From Mrakia gelida (lineage: Eukaryota > Basidiomycota > Tremellomycetes > Cystofilobasidiales > Mrakiaceae): a DNA stretch of 64,000 nt. Numbering within the stretch: the stretch's first letter is position 1; every line of letters starts with the position of its first letter. The position numbers and the translations under genes were made by a program. The notes under the pieces are model-generated. The model saw only the letters and a list, made by a program, of their open reading frames with translations, made no database searches and was not told where the DNA came from. This document shows, one piece after another, positions 33,473 through 43,490 of this stretch. The stretch covers positions 62,001 to 126,000 of the forward strand of contig BRON01000017.1 in NCBI GenBank assembly GCA_024345305.1. Direction: 5' to 3'.

Positions 33473-35518
33473 ATGTCCGTCTCTCCAGCTCCCACCGACT
33501 CAACTGCCGCTCCAGCCCCAGCTGCTGTCGAACCTGCTCGTCCCAAGATGCACGCTCGCTTGCCCTCCCTCGACCAACTCCGAGCGACAGCGAACTCCAG
33601 TGAGTCCTCCTTCGTTCCTTCTTCTTTCTTGTAGCCTTCTATGCTCACCCGAGCTCTTCTGACATCCATCTCTATCTCTTCCATCGAAAACCCCAGAGCT
33701 CGGCAACCTCCCTTCCCTCTCAACGTCCAACCTGCCTCCCTCCTCTGGACCTTCCTCCTCCGGTCCCTCCCCTTCAACTCGCCTCAACATGAAATCCCTC
33801 CTCTCTCGAAAAGAGTCCATCTCTTCCATCTCCTCTATCCAAAAACAACCCTCCACTCTCAACTCCCCTTCGAGCGATGGAACAACCGTCCCCGGAGGAG
33901 GAACGAGCCCAGGCGGAGGAGTCACCGTCGCGTCGAGCAGGGCTTTGGGAACGAAGGCGCCGGAGCGTTGGAAGTCAATCCCCACTCTCAGCGAGATCAG
34001 GGAGAGGCATATGGCTGCTGCTGCCTCTGCTTTGGCTGGGAAGGAGGCTGCTGTGGACCCGGTGGCTGATGAGGACGAGAAGAAAGTCGTCGCAGAGGTG
34101 GAGGGAGGAGAGAAGAAGGTCGTCGCGGAGGTACAAGGGCTTCAGAAGAGGAAAGGTCCTCTTGCTGACTTGTTGACGAGGAAAGAGGTGGTGCTGGACG
34201 AGATGATGAAGCCTCCTCCTACGCCTGTGCCAGAGTTCAAGGTCGTGAAGGACGAGCATCCGCTCGGACACACCTGGTGAGCTTCCCTCTCTCGCTCTCA
34301 GTTCTCGGTTCGCGTCGAGTTCGTGTCGTTCGAAGCTCATCATCTCCCATCTCCGTTTATCTTCCTTCGGTTGAACAGGACGATGACCTACTCCCCATCC
34401 ATCATCCCAACCTCCACAACCCTCTCCAACCTCTCCCTCGACGACTCAGCTTCAACATCCGTCGCGACTCCCTCCGTCTCCTCCCTCTACACCTCTTCCC
34501 TCCTTCACCTCGGCGACTTTAACACCATCGAGTCTTGGGCTCGACTCTCGAACCATCTTTCGACGGTACCCCCGAGCATGCTCTCCAAGGGTGGGAACTA
34601 TCAGCTCTTCAAGAAGGGCGTTCAGCCGATCTTCGAAGGTTCGTCGCGTTTCGTTTCGTTTCGTCTCACACCTCGTCCCCTGGACTTGGCTCGAGCTCGC
34701 ACTCCGCTCGAGGCTGACACTCTTCTCTAAATTTGGGCTCTTTTTGTTTTCTCCAGATCCCGCCAACGAGAAGGGCGGCAAATGGGTCCTGACGATGCGA
34801 GGTCACCGAGCTTCGACTCTCGACGACGCGTGGAGAGAAACCATCCTCTGTCTCGTCGGTGAGGCGCTCGAGTCCGGATCTTCCGAGTACGAAGAGGACG
34901 AGATTTTCGGAGCTGTCGTCTCGGTTCGAGCGAAGGCTGATAGGATTCGTGAGTTCCTTCCCGCTTCTTCAACTCGACATCTTGAGCAGTCGTCTTTTTC
35001 GACGACTCTTTGTTCTCGTCGCGGCCGTTGCTGACTCTCTTCCGATGTCGCCGCGCTCGCTTTGAAACTTAGAACTCTGGATCAAGAGCAAAGACCCCGT
35101 CGACGTCGTGAACGGGATCGGGAAACGATTCGTTAAGGCGCTCGGGTTGGACAAGGAGGGAGGAAGACCTGCTGAGGAGGGTTCGTTCAGTTTGGAGTTC
35201 CAGGTCAGTGTCCCCATCTTTCTCTCCCCCTCTCATGTTTAATTCGCTCTCTCTCGGCGGAGGGGTTCAAGTCGAGCGCGAAGGAAGATCGAAACGCGAC
35301 GCGTCGACCTCGAATCAACACTGACCCCTTCCCGCGCTCTTCGTTCCTTCTTTTTGCAGTACAACCAAGGCTCTGCTCCACCCATCTCCAAATATATCAC
35401 TCTCTCCTCCTCGACCTCCTCCTCGCTCGCTCGACCTGGAGTCAAAGGAGCTTGGAGGACGAACTCGAGTTCGGCGGTTCCTTCTTTGGTTGCTGTTGGG
35501 GAGAAAGTGGGAGCTTGA
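33473..35518 (+). CDS. eIF4E-family cap-binding protein, divergent
   Basis: Six exons (33473-33599, 33697-34276, 34379-34638, 34757-34948, 35083-35213, 35360-35518) encode 482 residues. About 245 Ser/Pro/Ala-rich residues precede the eIF4E fold, which begins at DEHPLGHTWTMTY and continues with DFNTIESWARLSNHL, KKGVQPIFEDPANEKGGKWV, TLDDAWRETILCLVGEAL and IFGAVVSVRAKADRIQLWIK. The Glu pair, GGKW and the W of the C-terminal helix are kept. The cap-sandwich Trp equivalent to human W56 appears to be Tyr (SLYTSS, 10 residues before FNT) and the W102 equivalent is Phe (PIFED). Tyr at the first site is typical of class II (4E-HP), Phe at the second is not. It may be a translational repressor more than a general initiation factor (inference). 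Confidence 0.85.
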
Positions 35519-35837
35519 AGAGATGGACTCGCTTTGGGTGGTTTCTAGATCTTTTTGTTTCGGTCTTTGGTCTCTTGATGAGATCTCCAGCGCTCGTGCT
35601 TTCTCGAACGGCCCTAAGAGAGGGGGAGGAGAGAAGAAAAGTCGCGTCGAGCGGCGAGAGGCTTTCTCGTCCTTCAGTCTCGCAACAACCACCGCGCTTT
35701 CACGTCCTCTCCATCGAACTCAATAGGAATTAGGAGACATCATCATGTATCGTCGTCATGAAAAGGAAAGTTGGTGCTGGCCGAGACCGCTCGTTCGTCT
35801 CGTTTCGTCGCGTCCGGGTGAGGAAGAGCTTTGGACC
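35519..35837. other. Convergent spacer
   Basis: This 319-bp spacer separates the ends of the eIF4E-like gene and an unrecognised minus-strand gene. Nothing was found beyond presumed 3' untranslated sequence. Confidence 0.35.
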
Positions 35838-37159
35838 TTAGCCGGAGGATGTGGAGCCTTGGCTCGCCTCATCGTCGCTGAAGAGATCTCTAAGTCGTGG
35901 GAGGGCGGCTGAGAGTCGTAAGAAGTGGAGGATATACCGAGGGAAGGGAGCCATAGGAGATGGAGGGAGGTCGAAGAGAGACATGTCAGTTCGATCCACG
36001 AACGACTTGGGACGAACAAAGGGGGTGCGAGAAGGACCTCTGCTTACCCTTCATTTCAAGAGAGTGCCAATCATCGTCGTAGGTTCGACCGTCACCGTTG
36101 ACGTCGCCTGCAAGAAGGAAAGCAAGAAGAGGCGCGTCAGCGATCCGAGTCGGTCGTGGGCCGCTCGCGCGTCGAGAGAAAAACACTCACCGATCTCGTC
36201 CTCTTCTCTGATGAAGCTCGCAAACTGCTCCGACTCCTCCTTCTTCTTCAAGTACTTGATCGCCTCGCGAGCGACATCCTCGTTCCCGATCGAGAGAGCA
36301 ACGAGGATGAGATCTCTCCACATCTTCGCGAGAACGACGGTAGCGTCGAGGGTCTTCTTGTAAGCGATCGTCTCCTTCGCCCATGACTTGGATCGAGTCT
36401 TCGTACTCGGGTTAGGATGTCGCCTGATCAAGAGGGGAGTTTCGTTCTCTACCGAGTATCTGGAAGAGAGAGCAGCAAAGTAACGGACAAAAAGGTGACC
36501 AACGTCAGCGATGTCTTCAAGACATCTTACGACGGAAGAAACGAGAACTTGAAGAGAGGAAGAGATGTAGCTCACCCAAGTTCGTCATCATCATCATGTT
36601 CGAGATACCCGAGGCTTTGGTCCATGACTACGAGCGACTTGTGAGCCAGGGACAGCTCCTCCTTGAGCTCGGCGACGACGACGAAGAAGACGTCCTGAAG
36701 CCAGGCTCTCATCATCTTGACGATTCTTTCCAAGTTCCGTGCCTGCGTCAAAAAGGAACGAGATCAATAGGTCAAAGATCGAATCTCCACGGATCGTGAG
36801 GGACGACTGACGCGGGCGTCTTCTTCCTCTCGAAAGACGTCGGCCTCGACGCTCAGAACGAAGTCGTGGACCAGTCGATTCAAGGTGTCTCGTCGGTGCT
36901 CGAAGTTGATCTTGTTGATGACGTATCTGGCATCGATAGCGTCCTGGTAGGATGATCGGATGGTCTCGATCTCGGAGGAGGGGAGCGAGTTGAGATGGGG
37001 GAGGACGGTGCCGGAGGAGAAGAGGGTCCAGAACGAGTCGTGCGAGAGAGAAGCGAGTCCTTTGACGAAAAGAGAAGAAGACAAGGGAGATATAGAGGGA
37101 GCTGAGGATGTGGAGGGGGAAGATTTCATCTTCTTCGACTTTGCGTGGAGGGAGGACAT
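35838..37159 (-). CDS. Unrecognised protein, intact paralog of the fragment at 18.7 kb
   Basis: Five exons: the first starts at 37159 (MSSLHAKSKK...) and includes SLFVKGLASLSHDSFWTLFS and LPSSEIETIRSSYQDAIDAR. The second begins after an intron at about 36743 (NLERIVKMMRAWLQDVFFVV, ELKEELSLAHKSLVVMDQSL). The third (about 36462-36191) has LAKMWRDLILVALSIGNEDV and AREAIKYLKKKEESEQFASF. A short exon (DVNGDGRTYDDDWHSLEMK) and a final exon (ALPRLRDLFSDDEASQGSTS) end at 35838. The protein is about 260 residues, mostly helical by composition, with no signal peptide or TM segment. I recognise no family. DVNGDGRTYDDD looks like a calcium-loop-type Asp-rich turn, but nothing else supports an EF-hand. 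It shares a 111-bp divergent promoter with the THO subunit. Confidence 0.65.
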
Positions 37160-37270
37160 GATGAGCGTTCGAGGGAAGGGAGGAGTCGAGCTCGAGCTGC
37201 TCGTCTCTCTTTTGTTCCTCTCTTAACGACCAGCCCACCTTCCCATCCACCTTCCCTTTCTTCCTCGGAG
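37160..37270. promoter_or_regulatory. Very short bidirectional promoter (111 bp)
   Basis: Only 111 bp lie between the ATGs of the minus-strand gene at 37159 and the THO subunit at 37271. Both 5' untranslated regions and any promoter elements must fit here or extend into the opposite gene. It is C/T-rich on the plus strand near the THO start. Confidence 0.5.
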
Positions 37271-40200
37271 ATGGCTTCCTCTTCCTCTTCGGCTTCCTCT
37301 CGTCTAGAAACCTTTGCTCTTCTGGAATCCAAGGTCCGAGCTCACCTGGAGCAGATCACGACCTCCTCCCCTCCTCTTTCCTTCCCCTCCATCGTCGATT
37401 CAGTCACTCAGTTTTGGGAGCAACTCGGACTTGATCTCGATACACCCGAAGGGGGAGTAACGGATGGTTTACAGCAGGTCATCCAACGAGTGATCAAGGA
37501 TGATGCTCTATCAGCTGCTGTAAGTTCATGAGGAAGGGAGACGGAGGGGCGAAGGGAAGGGACCTTCGACCTCACCTCGAGCTCACGGACTGAGCTTTGT
37601 TGCTCCCCCTCTCTCTACAGGAAATCGAGGTCGACACTTTGAAGGAAGACACTTTCGCTCTCTACGGATCTATCAAGCTCAGGTTGGACTACTCGCTCGC
37701 TCTCAGTCAGATCGGTCAGTCTTCGCGAGCTTCCTTCTCCGAGCTCTCGTCTCAAAGCTCACCTCCTTCCTCCCTTCTTCGGTCCTCATCTATACAGGCA
37801 AGGTAGAGGAGAAAGCTCCGTACTTCATCCTCGAAGACGTGTTTGCCTACCTCACTGTCCCAGGATGTCGTCAGGTCTTCAAGTTCCTGGAGGAGAGGTC
37901 AACAGAGCTCAAACTCGTGAGCTCCTCCTTCGCTCCCTCCCTCCTCCCGTCTCGGCTTGACTCCTTTCATCCCTCCACTTTCGAGACTCGTATGACTGAC
38001 CGCGACACCTCCTCTTCTCCACCCTCCTTCGTAGCCTCTTCCCTCTGCCCTCGAAAAGACCACTGGTCTCGCCCTCCTCCGAGCCTGCAACGTCCTCCTT
38101 GCTCGACTCTCCAAATCCCAGGACTCGGTCTTCTGTGGTCGCATCCTCAGCTTCATGGCTTCCGCCTTCAGTCTGGGAGCTCGAAGCGGAGTCAACCTCC
38201 GAGGAGACTTCAACATCGGAAACGAAACTTTCTTCGAGGACCTCGAGGAGGAGAAGGAGGAGGAGGTCGTTCAGGACGAGCAGCCGGAGGTCGTCGAGGA
38301 TGTCGAGATGAAGGACGCGAAGGAGGAGGGAGAGGAGGCCGAGGAGGAGGAGGAGGGCGTCGTGAACGATGAGATTGAGGAGGGAGAGACGAACGAGGAT
38401 TCGATACCGGAGGTGCCGAAGAAGGAGATCAAGGCGATTGTCGAGGAGAAGAAGGAGGATCTGCCGTCTCGTGAGTTCACGCGTCTCATCGACCTCTCTC
38501 TTCCACTCGTTGGGTCACTCACTCGACCCCCCTATCTCCTTCTCTTCGACCAGCCGTCACCACCGAGCCCTTCTACAAAACCTTCTGGTCCCTCCAAGCC
38601 TTCTTCGCCAACCCAACTCTCCTTTCGACTCCTCCACTCGCGAACTCCCAGCCTATCCCGTCCACGAGCTCCGCCTCCTCTTCGTCCTTCCCCGACTTCC
38701 AGATCCGAGTGGATCGAGTCATCGCTACACTGGCCGCCGAGACGGAGAAGGAGAAGGTCCTCCGAGGGACGGGTGGAGACGCCAGCGCGTCAAACGGAGG
38801 AGGGAAGGGCAAGGACGTGAAGAGGGATGCTGTTGGTGGTCTCGACGAGGTGTTCATGCCCAAGTTCTTGACTAGTCCTGGACTGTTGGCCTTCGAGGTA
38901 AGTCCCATTTATGCTTTCTTTGCCCTCACCCGTCTCAGAAAACGAAGCTGACCTCCCTCGCGCTCTCGTCCGCTTCGTCCCGACTCCACCAGCTCGCAGA
39001 CGTCTCCTTCCGCCGACAGATCCTCGTTCAGTTCCTTATCCTCTTCCAACACCTTCGAACTCTCTTCTCTCCCGGAGGACCTGGGAAGATCACCAAGACG
39101 AGAGTACCCAACCTCACGCTCGATAAGGAGAAGGTCAGACGCGTCGCTCCTTTCTCTTTTTCCTCGTCCTCCTTCTCGGCCTGACACTCCTTCCCTACCG
39201 ACTCTTCGATCACAGGAGAAATGGTTCAACTCGACATGGGAATCCGTACTCAAGGAGCTTCGTTCGACCTGGCCGGAAGGAGACAAGTTCACCGAGACGG
39301 TCCTGTCAATTCTTGGGCGCGAAGAGAACTGGGTTCGTCCTCGTTCCGTCCTCTGCGTCCTCGCGTCCTGCATCCCTTCCGATGAGTCTCCCGATACTGA
39401 TCTCTTTACCTCTCCCTTCGCTCCCTCTTCACCCTCAGACTCGCTGGAAAGATCACGCCTGCGTCGCGTTCGACCTCCCTCCCATCACCGGCTCCTCCCT
39501 CGTCGCCTCTCGAGAGAAACGTCGTCGTCTCGAGAATGCTCCTCCACCTCCCCTTGCCAACTCAGTCGGAACTCCGGCTCTCTCGAAGTTATGGGAGAAG
39601 TCGAACCTGACGGAGCTGTCCCAGTTGGAAGGGAACAGACCGTGAGTCGTGTTTTCGTTTTCTCGTCTTTGACTCCTCTTCCGTCGACCGTCGTCCCTCG
39701 AATTGGCGCGTAACTGACCTTGCTGCCTTTGATGCTGCTTTCGAATGGAACGCAGACTCGATGGACTCCACGTCTACTCCACCAAACTCGCTCGAGCAGA
39801 CCTCCTCGCGTCGAATCGAAAACGAGCGTACGAGAAGGCCAACGGACCTGGATCCCTTCCCGCTGACGACGAGCAGATGCAGAGGAGTGAAGATGTGAGT
39901 TGCTACATCTCGTCCCTCCGTTCTTGTCTCTTCGCTCGACCGCTTAGCTTTGATTCGTTCAAGCCTCGTTTGGTTCGCGACCGCTCGCTGACCTTCCTCC
40001 TCCCTCCTCCCTCATGCTTCCTCTTCGCAACCCACCCACCCTCTTAATCACCCTCTTCGCACCAGCTCAAATCCTCCCTCACCTTCCGAGGTCTCCGCAT
40101 GGCCTCCCGAACCTCCATCCCTCTCTTCCAAAACTTCAAATCCAGCACTTCGCGTCAACAGTACCTCTCCGTCCTCCTCGACGCCGAGAACAGGGACAAG

Positions 40201-40455
40201 AAGGAGAAGGAGGTGCTGAGGGAGTTGACGGAGAAGGCTGAGAAGGGTGGGGAACCGCTACCGGAAGTGGTGATTAGCGTGCCGACGGAGGTGGTGAACG
40301 GGAGTGAGAGCAGTGGAGTGGCGGCGGAGAGCGAGGAGATGAAGGAGGAGGAGGTTCATGCTGGGAGTGTTGAGGCGGCGGTTGCGCTTGCTGTGGCTGA
40401 TGATGGGGAAGGAGAGGCGACGGTGACGACGAATGGGGATGTGGAGATGGTGTAG
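37271..40455 (+). CDS. HPR1: THO complex subunit 1 (HPR1/THOC1)
   Basis: About ten exons encode roughly 700 residues. The diagnostic THOC1 block is SLPSALEKTTGLALLRACNV followed by LLARLSKSQDSVFCGRILSF and GVNLRGDFNIGNETFFE. Downstream conserved segments include FWSLQAFFANPTLL, LADVSFRRQILVQFLILFQH, KWFNSTWESVLKELRSTWPE, RWKDHACVAFDLPP and SKLWEKSNLTELSQLEGNRP. An acidic Glu/Asp-rich insertion (about residues 230-310) follows the FNIGN motif, and a Glu/Val-rich acidic tail ends the protein. HPR1 is part of THO/TREX, which couples transcription elongation to mRNP assembly and export and limits R-loops. In an intron-rich genome this complex would be heavily used. The ATG at 37271 immediately precedes a Ser-rich leader. 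Confidence 0.92.
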
Positions 40456-41394
40456 ATGGTTTTGTGACGACGAGGATGATCTTGATGCTCGACGGATGTC
40501 TTTTCCCGAGGGCTGATAGTGAAACGCGACGCGAGCAAGATTGAGTCGTTGAAGAGGCCTGAAGCAACAGGCGTACGATATACTCGAACATAAAACATGT
40601 GAGAGGTATCGGTCCAAAAGCAGCGAAGCGAAACGAAGGATATGAATCGAACGTCGAAAGAAGAAACGCGAGGCAGAGTTGTAGATTACGTCAGAATGAT
40701 GTATGAGAAAAGATCTGTGGTATTGATGTTGGTAGCTGCGAGGTGGGTTGGGGTAGGGAGCTGAGCCAAAGGGCGTGGCATCTACGAAGGGGGAAAGCGA
40801 GACGGGCAAGACGCGTCGAGGTCAGCTCTTCGGCTTCGCGAGTTCGAACGATCAACAAGGAGGGAGACGCACTCACAGAGGATCGAAGAGGGTATGGCGT
40901 CAATTTCGCGTGTGTTCGTGGTAGTGCTGACCGAGGAAGATATCGTACGCCTGGAAAAGAGGAGAAGACGTCGAGTTAGTTTCGATTCGATCCCCGAAGC
41001 GACAAGAGAGAGACGAGCTAGCTCGCAGGGGGGTGATGAAAGGGAACGGGAAGACGAACTCACTAAAGAGAGTGTCCTTCGTCTGGGGACTCGACGACGA
41101 CCGTTGAAACCAGTTCCGAGATGCGACGACCGACCGAAGACGACGACGACGAGATTCGGAGACGAGGAAGGAGGGTTTGAGGATCGAGGAAGGGCGATGT
41201 TGTGGTAAGTAGGAGATGAGCTGAGGGAAGAGGAAGGGCGAGGTGAGGCGCAGCGAGAGGGGGAGTCGGAGGGGAGTCGCGTGGTTGAAGGACCTCAACG
41301 GATGCGAAGATAGACGTGGAGAGTTAGCGTCACCTCAAAGATGGCCTCAAAAGGTTCGAGAACAAGTCAGAGACGGTACGCTCACCTCATGGCC
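40456..41394. other. Spacer with splice-like signals; possible small minus-strand gene or ncRNA
   Basis: Between two convergent loci the minus strand shows good intron-like units. One runs from GTGAGTTCG (donor near 41063) to TTTTCCAG (acceptor near 40953). Another has a donor near 40876 and acceptor TTCGTAG near 40782. Coding frames across them are short and give no recognised protein (one reads AYDIFLGQHYHEHTRN before a stop). It could be a small spliced gene, a spliced non-coding RNA, or chance. GACGCGTC lies at 40810. Confidence 0.25.
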
Positions 41395-42436
41395 TTACAA
41401 GTTCAAATCAACAGCAAAGACTCGTCTCCATTCCGCGATGTAATCTCTCGATCGAAGGATCTCCTCCGCTTCCTTCTTCTCCTTTTCCGAGCGAACCACG
41501 ATAAGGATCGATCCGTCCTGCATGGTTTCGGGTGGAATCTCGAATGCGACCGCCTTGAGGACCAGCTCTAGGCTAGGGAACCCTTGGCGGAGAAAGGGAG
41601 CGACGAGGATTCGGAGCGTTCGTCGTCGGTTCGGAGAAGCATGCGGCAACCCTCCTATGAAGTACGACGCTCCGCCTTCCTGGATGTAGAAGGGAAGGAC
41701 CCCCCCGAGAGGGTCAGAGTCTCGAGTCTCGTCCAACCAGAAGGATTCCGGGGAGACGAAGCATGCGACCGCGGTACGAGAAGGCTCGGGCAACGACGGT
41801 GTGGTGCTCGCATCGCTCTGGATTGAGGAGAGGAGAGAGGCAAACGTGAAGTTGGGCAAAGACCTCGTTGTGGAGAGGATATCGCATCCTGAAGTTGTCG
41901 AGGGGGATTGGATGCGTGCCTTCGATTCGGGAGGACGAGAGGAGGAGGAAGGAGGGTGGACTCTGGAGAGTGGAGAAGTCGACGAGGAGTGTGTGGATTT
42001 GAGAAAGGGAGAGGTGACGATTGACCCGAGACGGGAGGCTGGTCTGAAGAGAGAGAGAGTGGATCGTTGAATCGGATGGGGAGAGTGGTATGGGCCGGAG
42101 TCAGTGAAGAACATGGTCGCGTCGCGGAGGAAGGTGAACGACTAGAGCGGCCTCACCTTCGCAGCTTCGTTCCTCTCGCAGAAAAGCTGTTCCAGCTGCT
42201 CCGGCCTCGTCACCGGCACCCTCCTGTAGAGATGAGGAGCGGTTCCTCGAAGGAAGTCCAGCAAGACTCGTCCCAATACGGCGAGTGTCGAAGGGTCTGC
42301 TTGTTCGAAGACGACGAGGAGGACATCCCAAGGCAATCGGTGAGAGGCAGGAGGGAGCTGTGGGAACAAGAAGACGCACAGAGCTTAGCTCAGGGTGATG
42401 AGGAGAATGGGCTGGACTGAGACTCACGATTGACAT
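41395..42436 (-). pseudogene. Frameshifted paralog of the F-box-like gene at 17.2 kb
   Basis: The exon layout copies the intact paralog: a 9-nt first exon (42436-42428, Met-Ser-Ile), exon 2 (42357-42157) with LPWDVLLVVFEQADPSTLAV and LGRVLLDFLRGTAPHLYRRV, and exon 3 from 42043 with LPSRVNRHLSLSQIHTLLVD and PLLNPERCEHHTVVARAF. In that frame a stop occurs at 41716-41714, giving about 180 residues. Yet the C-terminal block continues in another frame down to 41395 (SILIVVRSEKEKKEAEEIL, EWRRVFAVDLNL), matching the intact gene's ending. At least one indel, possibly two, lies between 41695 and 41765. A run of seven C at 41700-41706 is a likely slippage site. It could also be a sequencing error. Confidence 0.7.
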
Positions 42437-43038
42437 GTCGAAGAGAAGCTCGAGAGGTGAGGGATGGGATGGAAGCGAGACCAACGGCTGGAGAGGAAGG
42501 AACGGAGAGGTCAGCTCGAGCTCACTTTCTACCTCCTCCCTCCCACCAAAACCCTGCTCTCCCAGTCTGCAACGACTCGCAGGAGGTCTTCCTGGTAAGC
42601 TGAGTCGATCGAGCGGCGAAGAGCGACGATACGAGCTCTCTACGAGAAGAGGGACAGTGGAGAAAGGTCAGCTCCTTCTTCGCTTCCTTCTTTCCTCTCC
42701 CCGGACCTTCGTCCTCCTTCTCCCTTCCCACCTCGCTCTTCTTCTCGTATCGACGACTCACTCGGCGGCAGTTTAAAGCTCGATGAATCGAGTCGGAAGA
42801 ACGAACAAAAGAGAAAAGGCGATGGTGGAAGGTAAGGAAAGGAGAAAGCTCGACGACTGACCTCTCAAAACGTCGAGCTCAACTTGAATCCGACCTCCTT
42901 CCTTTCGCTTCCCTTCCAACCGCCAGCTTCCTTTTCAACAACTTTACGGAATTGTCAGTCTGAATCCAGTGCCTTAAAGGTCTAGACAAATATCAAATCT
43001 GACCTTCCCAATCTGGTTCTCTGTCTCTCAGCAGCACG
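42437..43038. other. Spacer upstream of the F-box paralog
   Basis: This 602-bp region lies between the F-box paralog start (-) and a small plus-strand ORF. No conserved frame, RNA gene or repeat was seen. Confidence 0.35.
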
Positions 43039-43317
43039 ATGTCCTCTCCTCCCCTCGACCTCCACACCCTCGCGACCCTCTTCGCGTACGAGATCACCTC
43101 CTACGAACCTCGTTTCCGCCACGCAGTGCTCAACGAAGCCTGCCCACCCTGGGCGAAGAACCCCATCACCTGCAGCTCCATCCTCAACATGCACGAGATC
43201 GACGAATCAATAGAAGTCCGTCGATTCAGGTTCGACATCTCGCCTTCCTCCTCACCGAGAGAACGACGAGAGAGTCTGAAGCGAGCAAGCTTGAGGTTCA
43301 GCTACCCCCTACAGTAA
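43039..43317 (+). CDS. Small protein of unknown function
   Basis: A 92-codon frame begins MSSPPLDLHTLATLFAYEIT and contains HAVLNEACPPWAKNPITCSS and ILNMHEIDESIEVRRF. The first 65 residues are compositionally normal and look coding. The last 27 are basic and could be intronic, because AG|GTTCGACATC ... CTACAG forms a plausible intron that would instead continue as SKIMSSGSLLVFS into sequence antisense to GPN2. I recognise no family, and the true 3' end is uncertain. Confidence 0.45.
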   Translation: MSSPPLDLHTLATLFAYEITSYEPRFRHAVLNEACPPWAKNPITCSSILNMHEIDESIEVRRFRFDISPSSSPRERRESLKRASLRFSYPLQ

Positions 43318-43490
43318 GATTATGTCTTCAGGGTCGCTGCTCGTGTTTAGCCGAGCCCTACGAGAACGAGCTTCCGAGAGCAACAACACCTTCGAGTCGA
43401 CGCGTCGTCGTCGCCGTCGCGTTCTTCTCTTCCCTCTCTCGCCCGATCCAGCTCTCAACAAACCCCAAAACTCAGCTCGCAAGCTCATCA

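Noticed and set aside
35451..35733. Plus-strand frame beyond the eIF4E-like stop
   Set aside because: It overlaps the last exon in another frame and runs into the spacer without conserved content.
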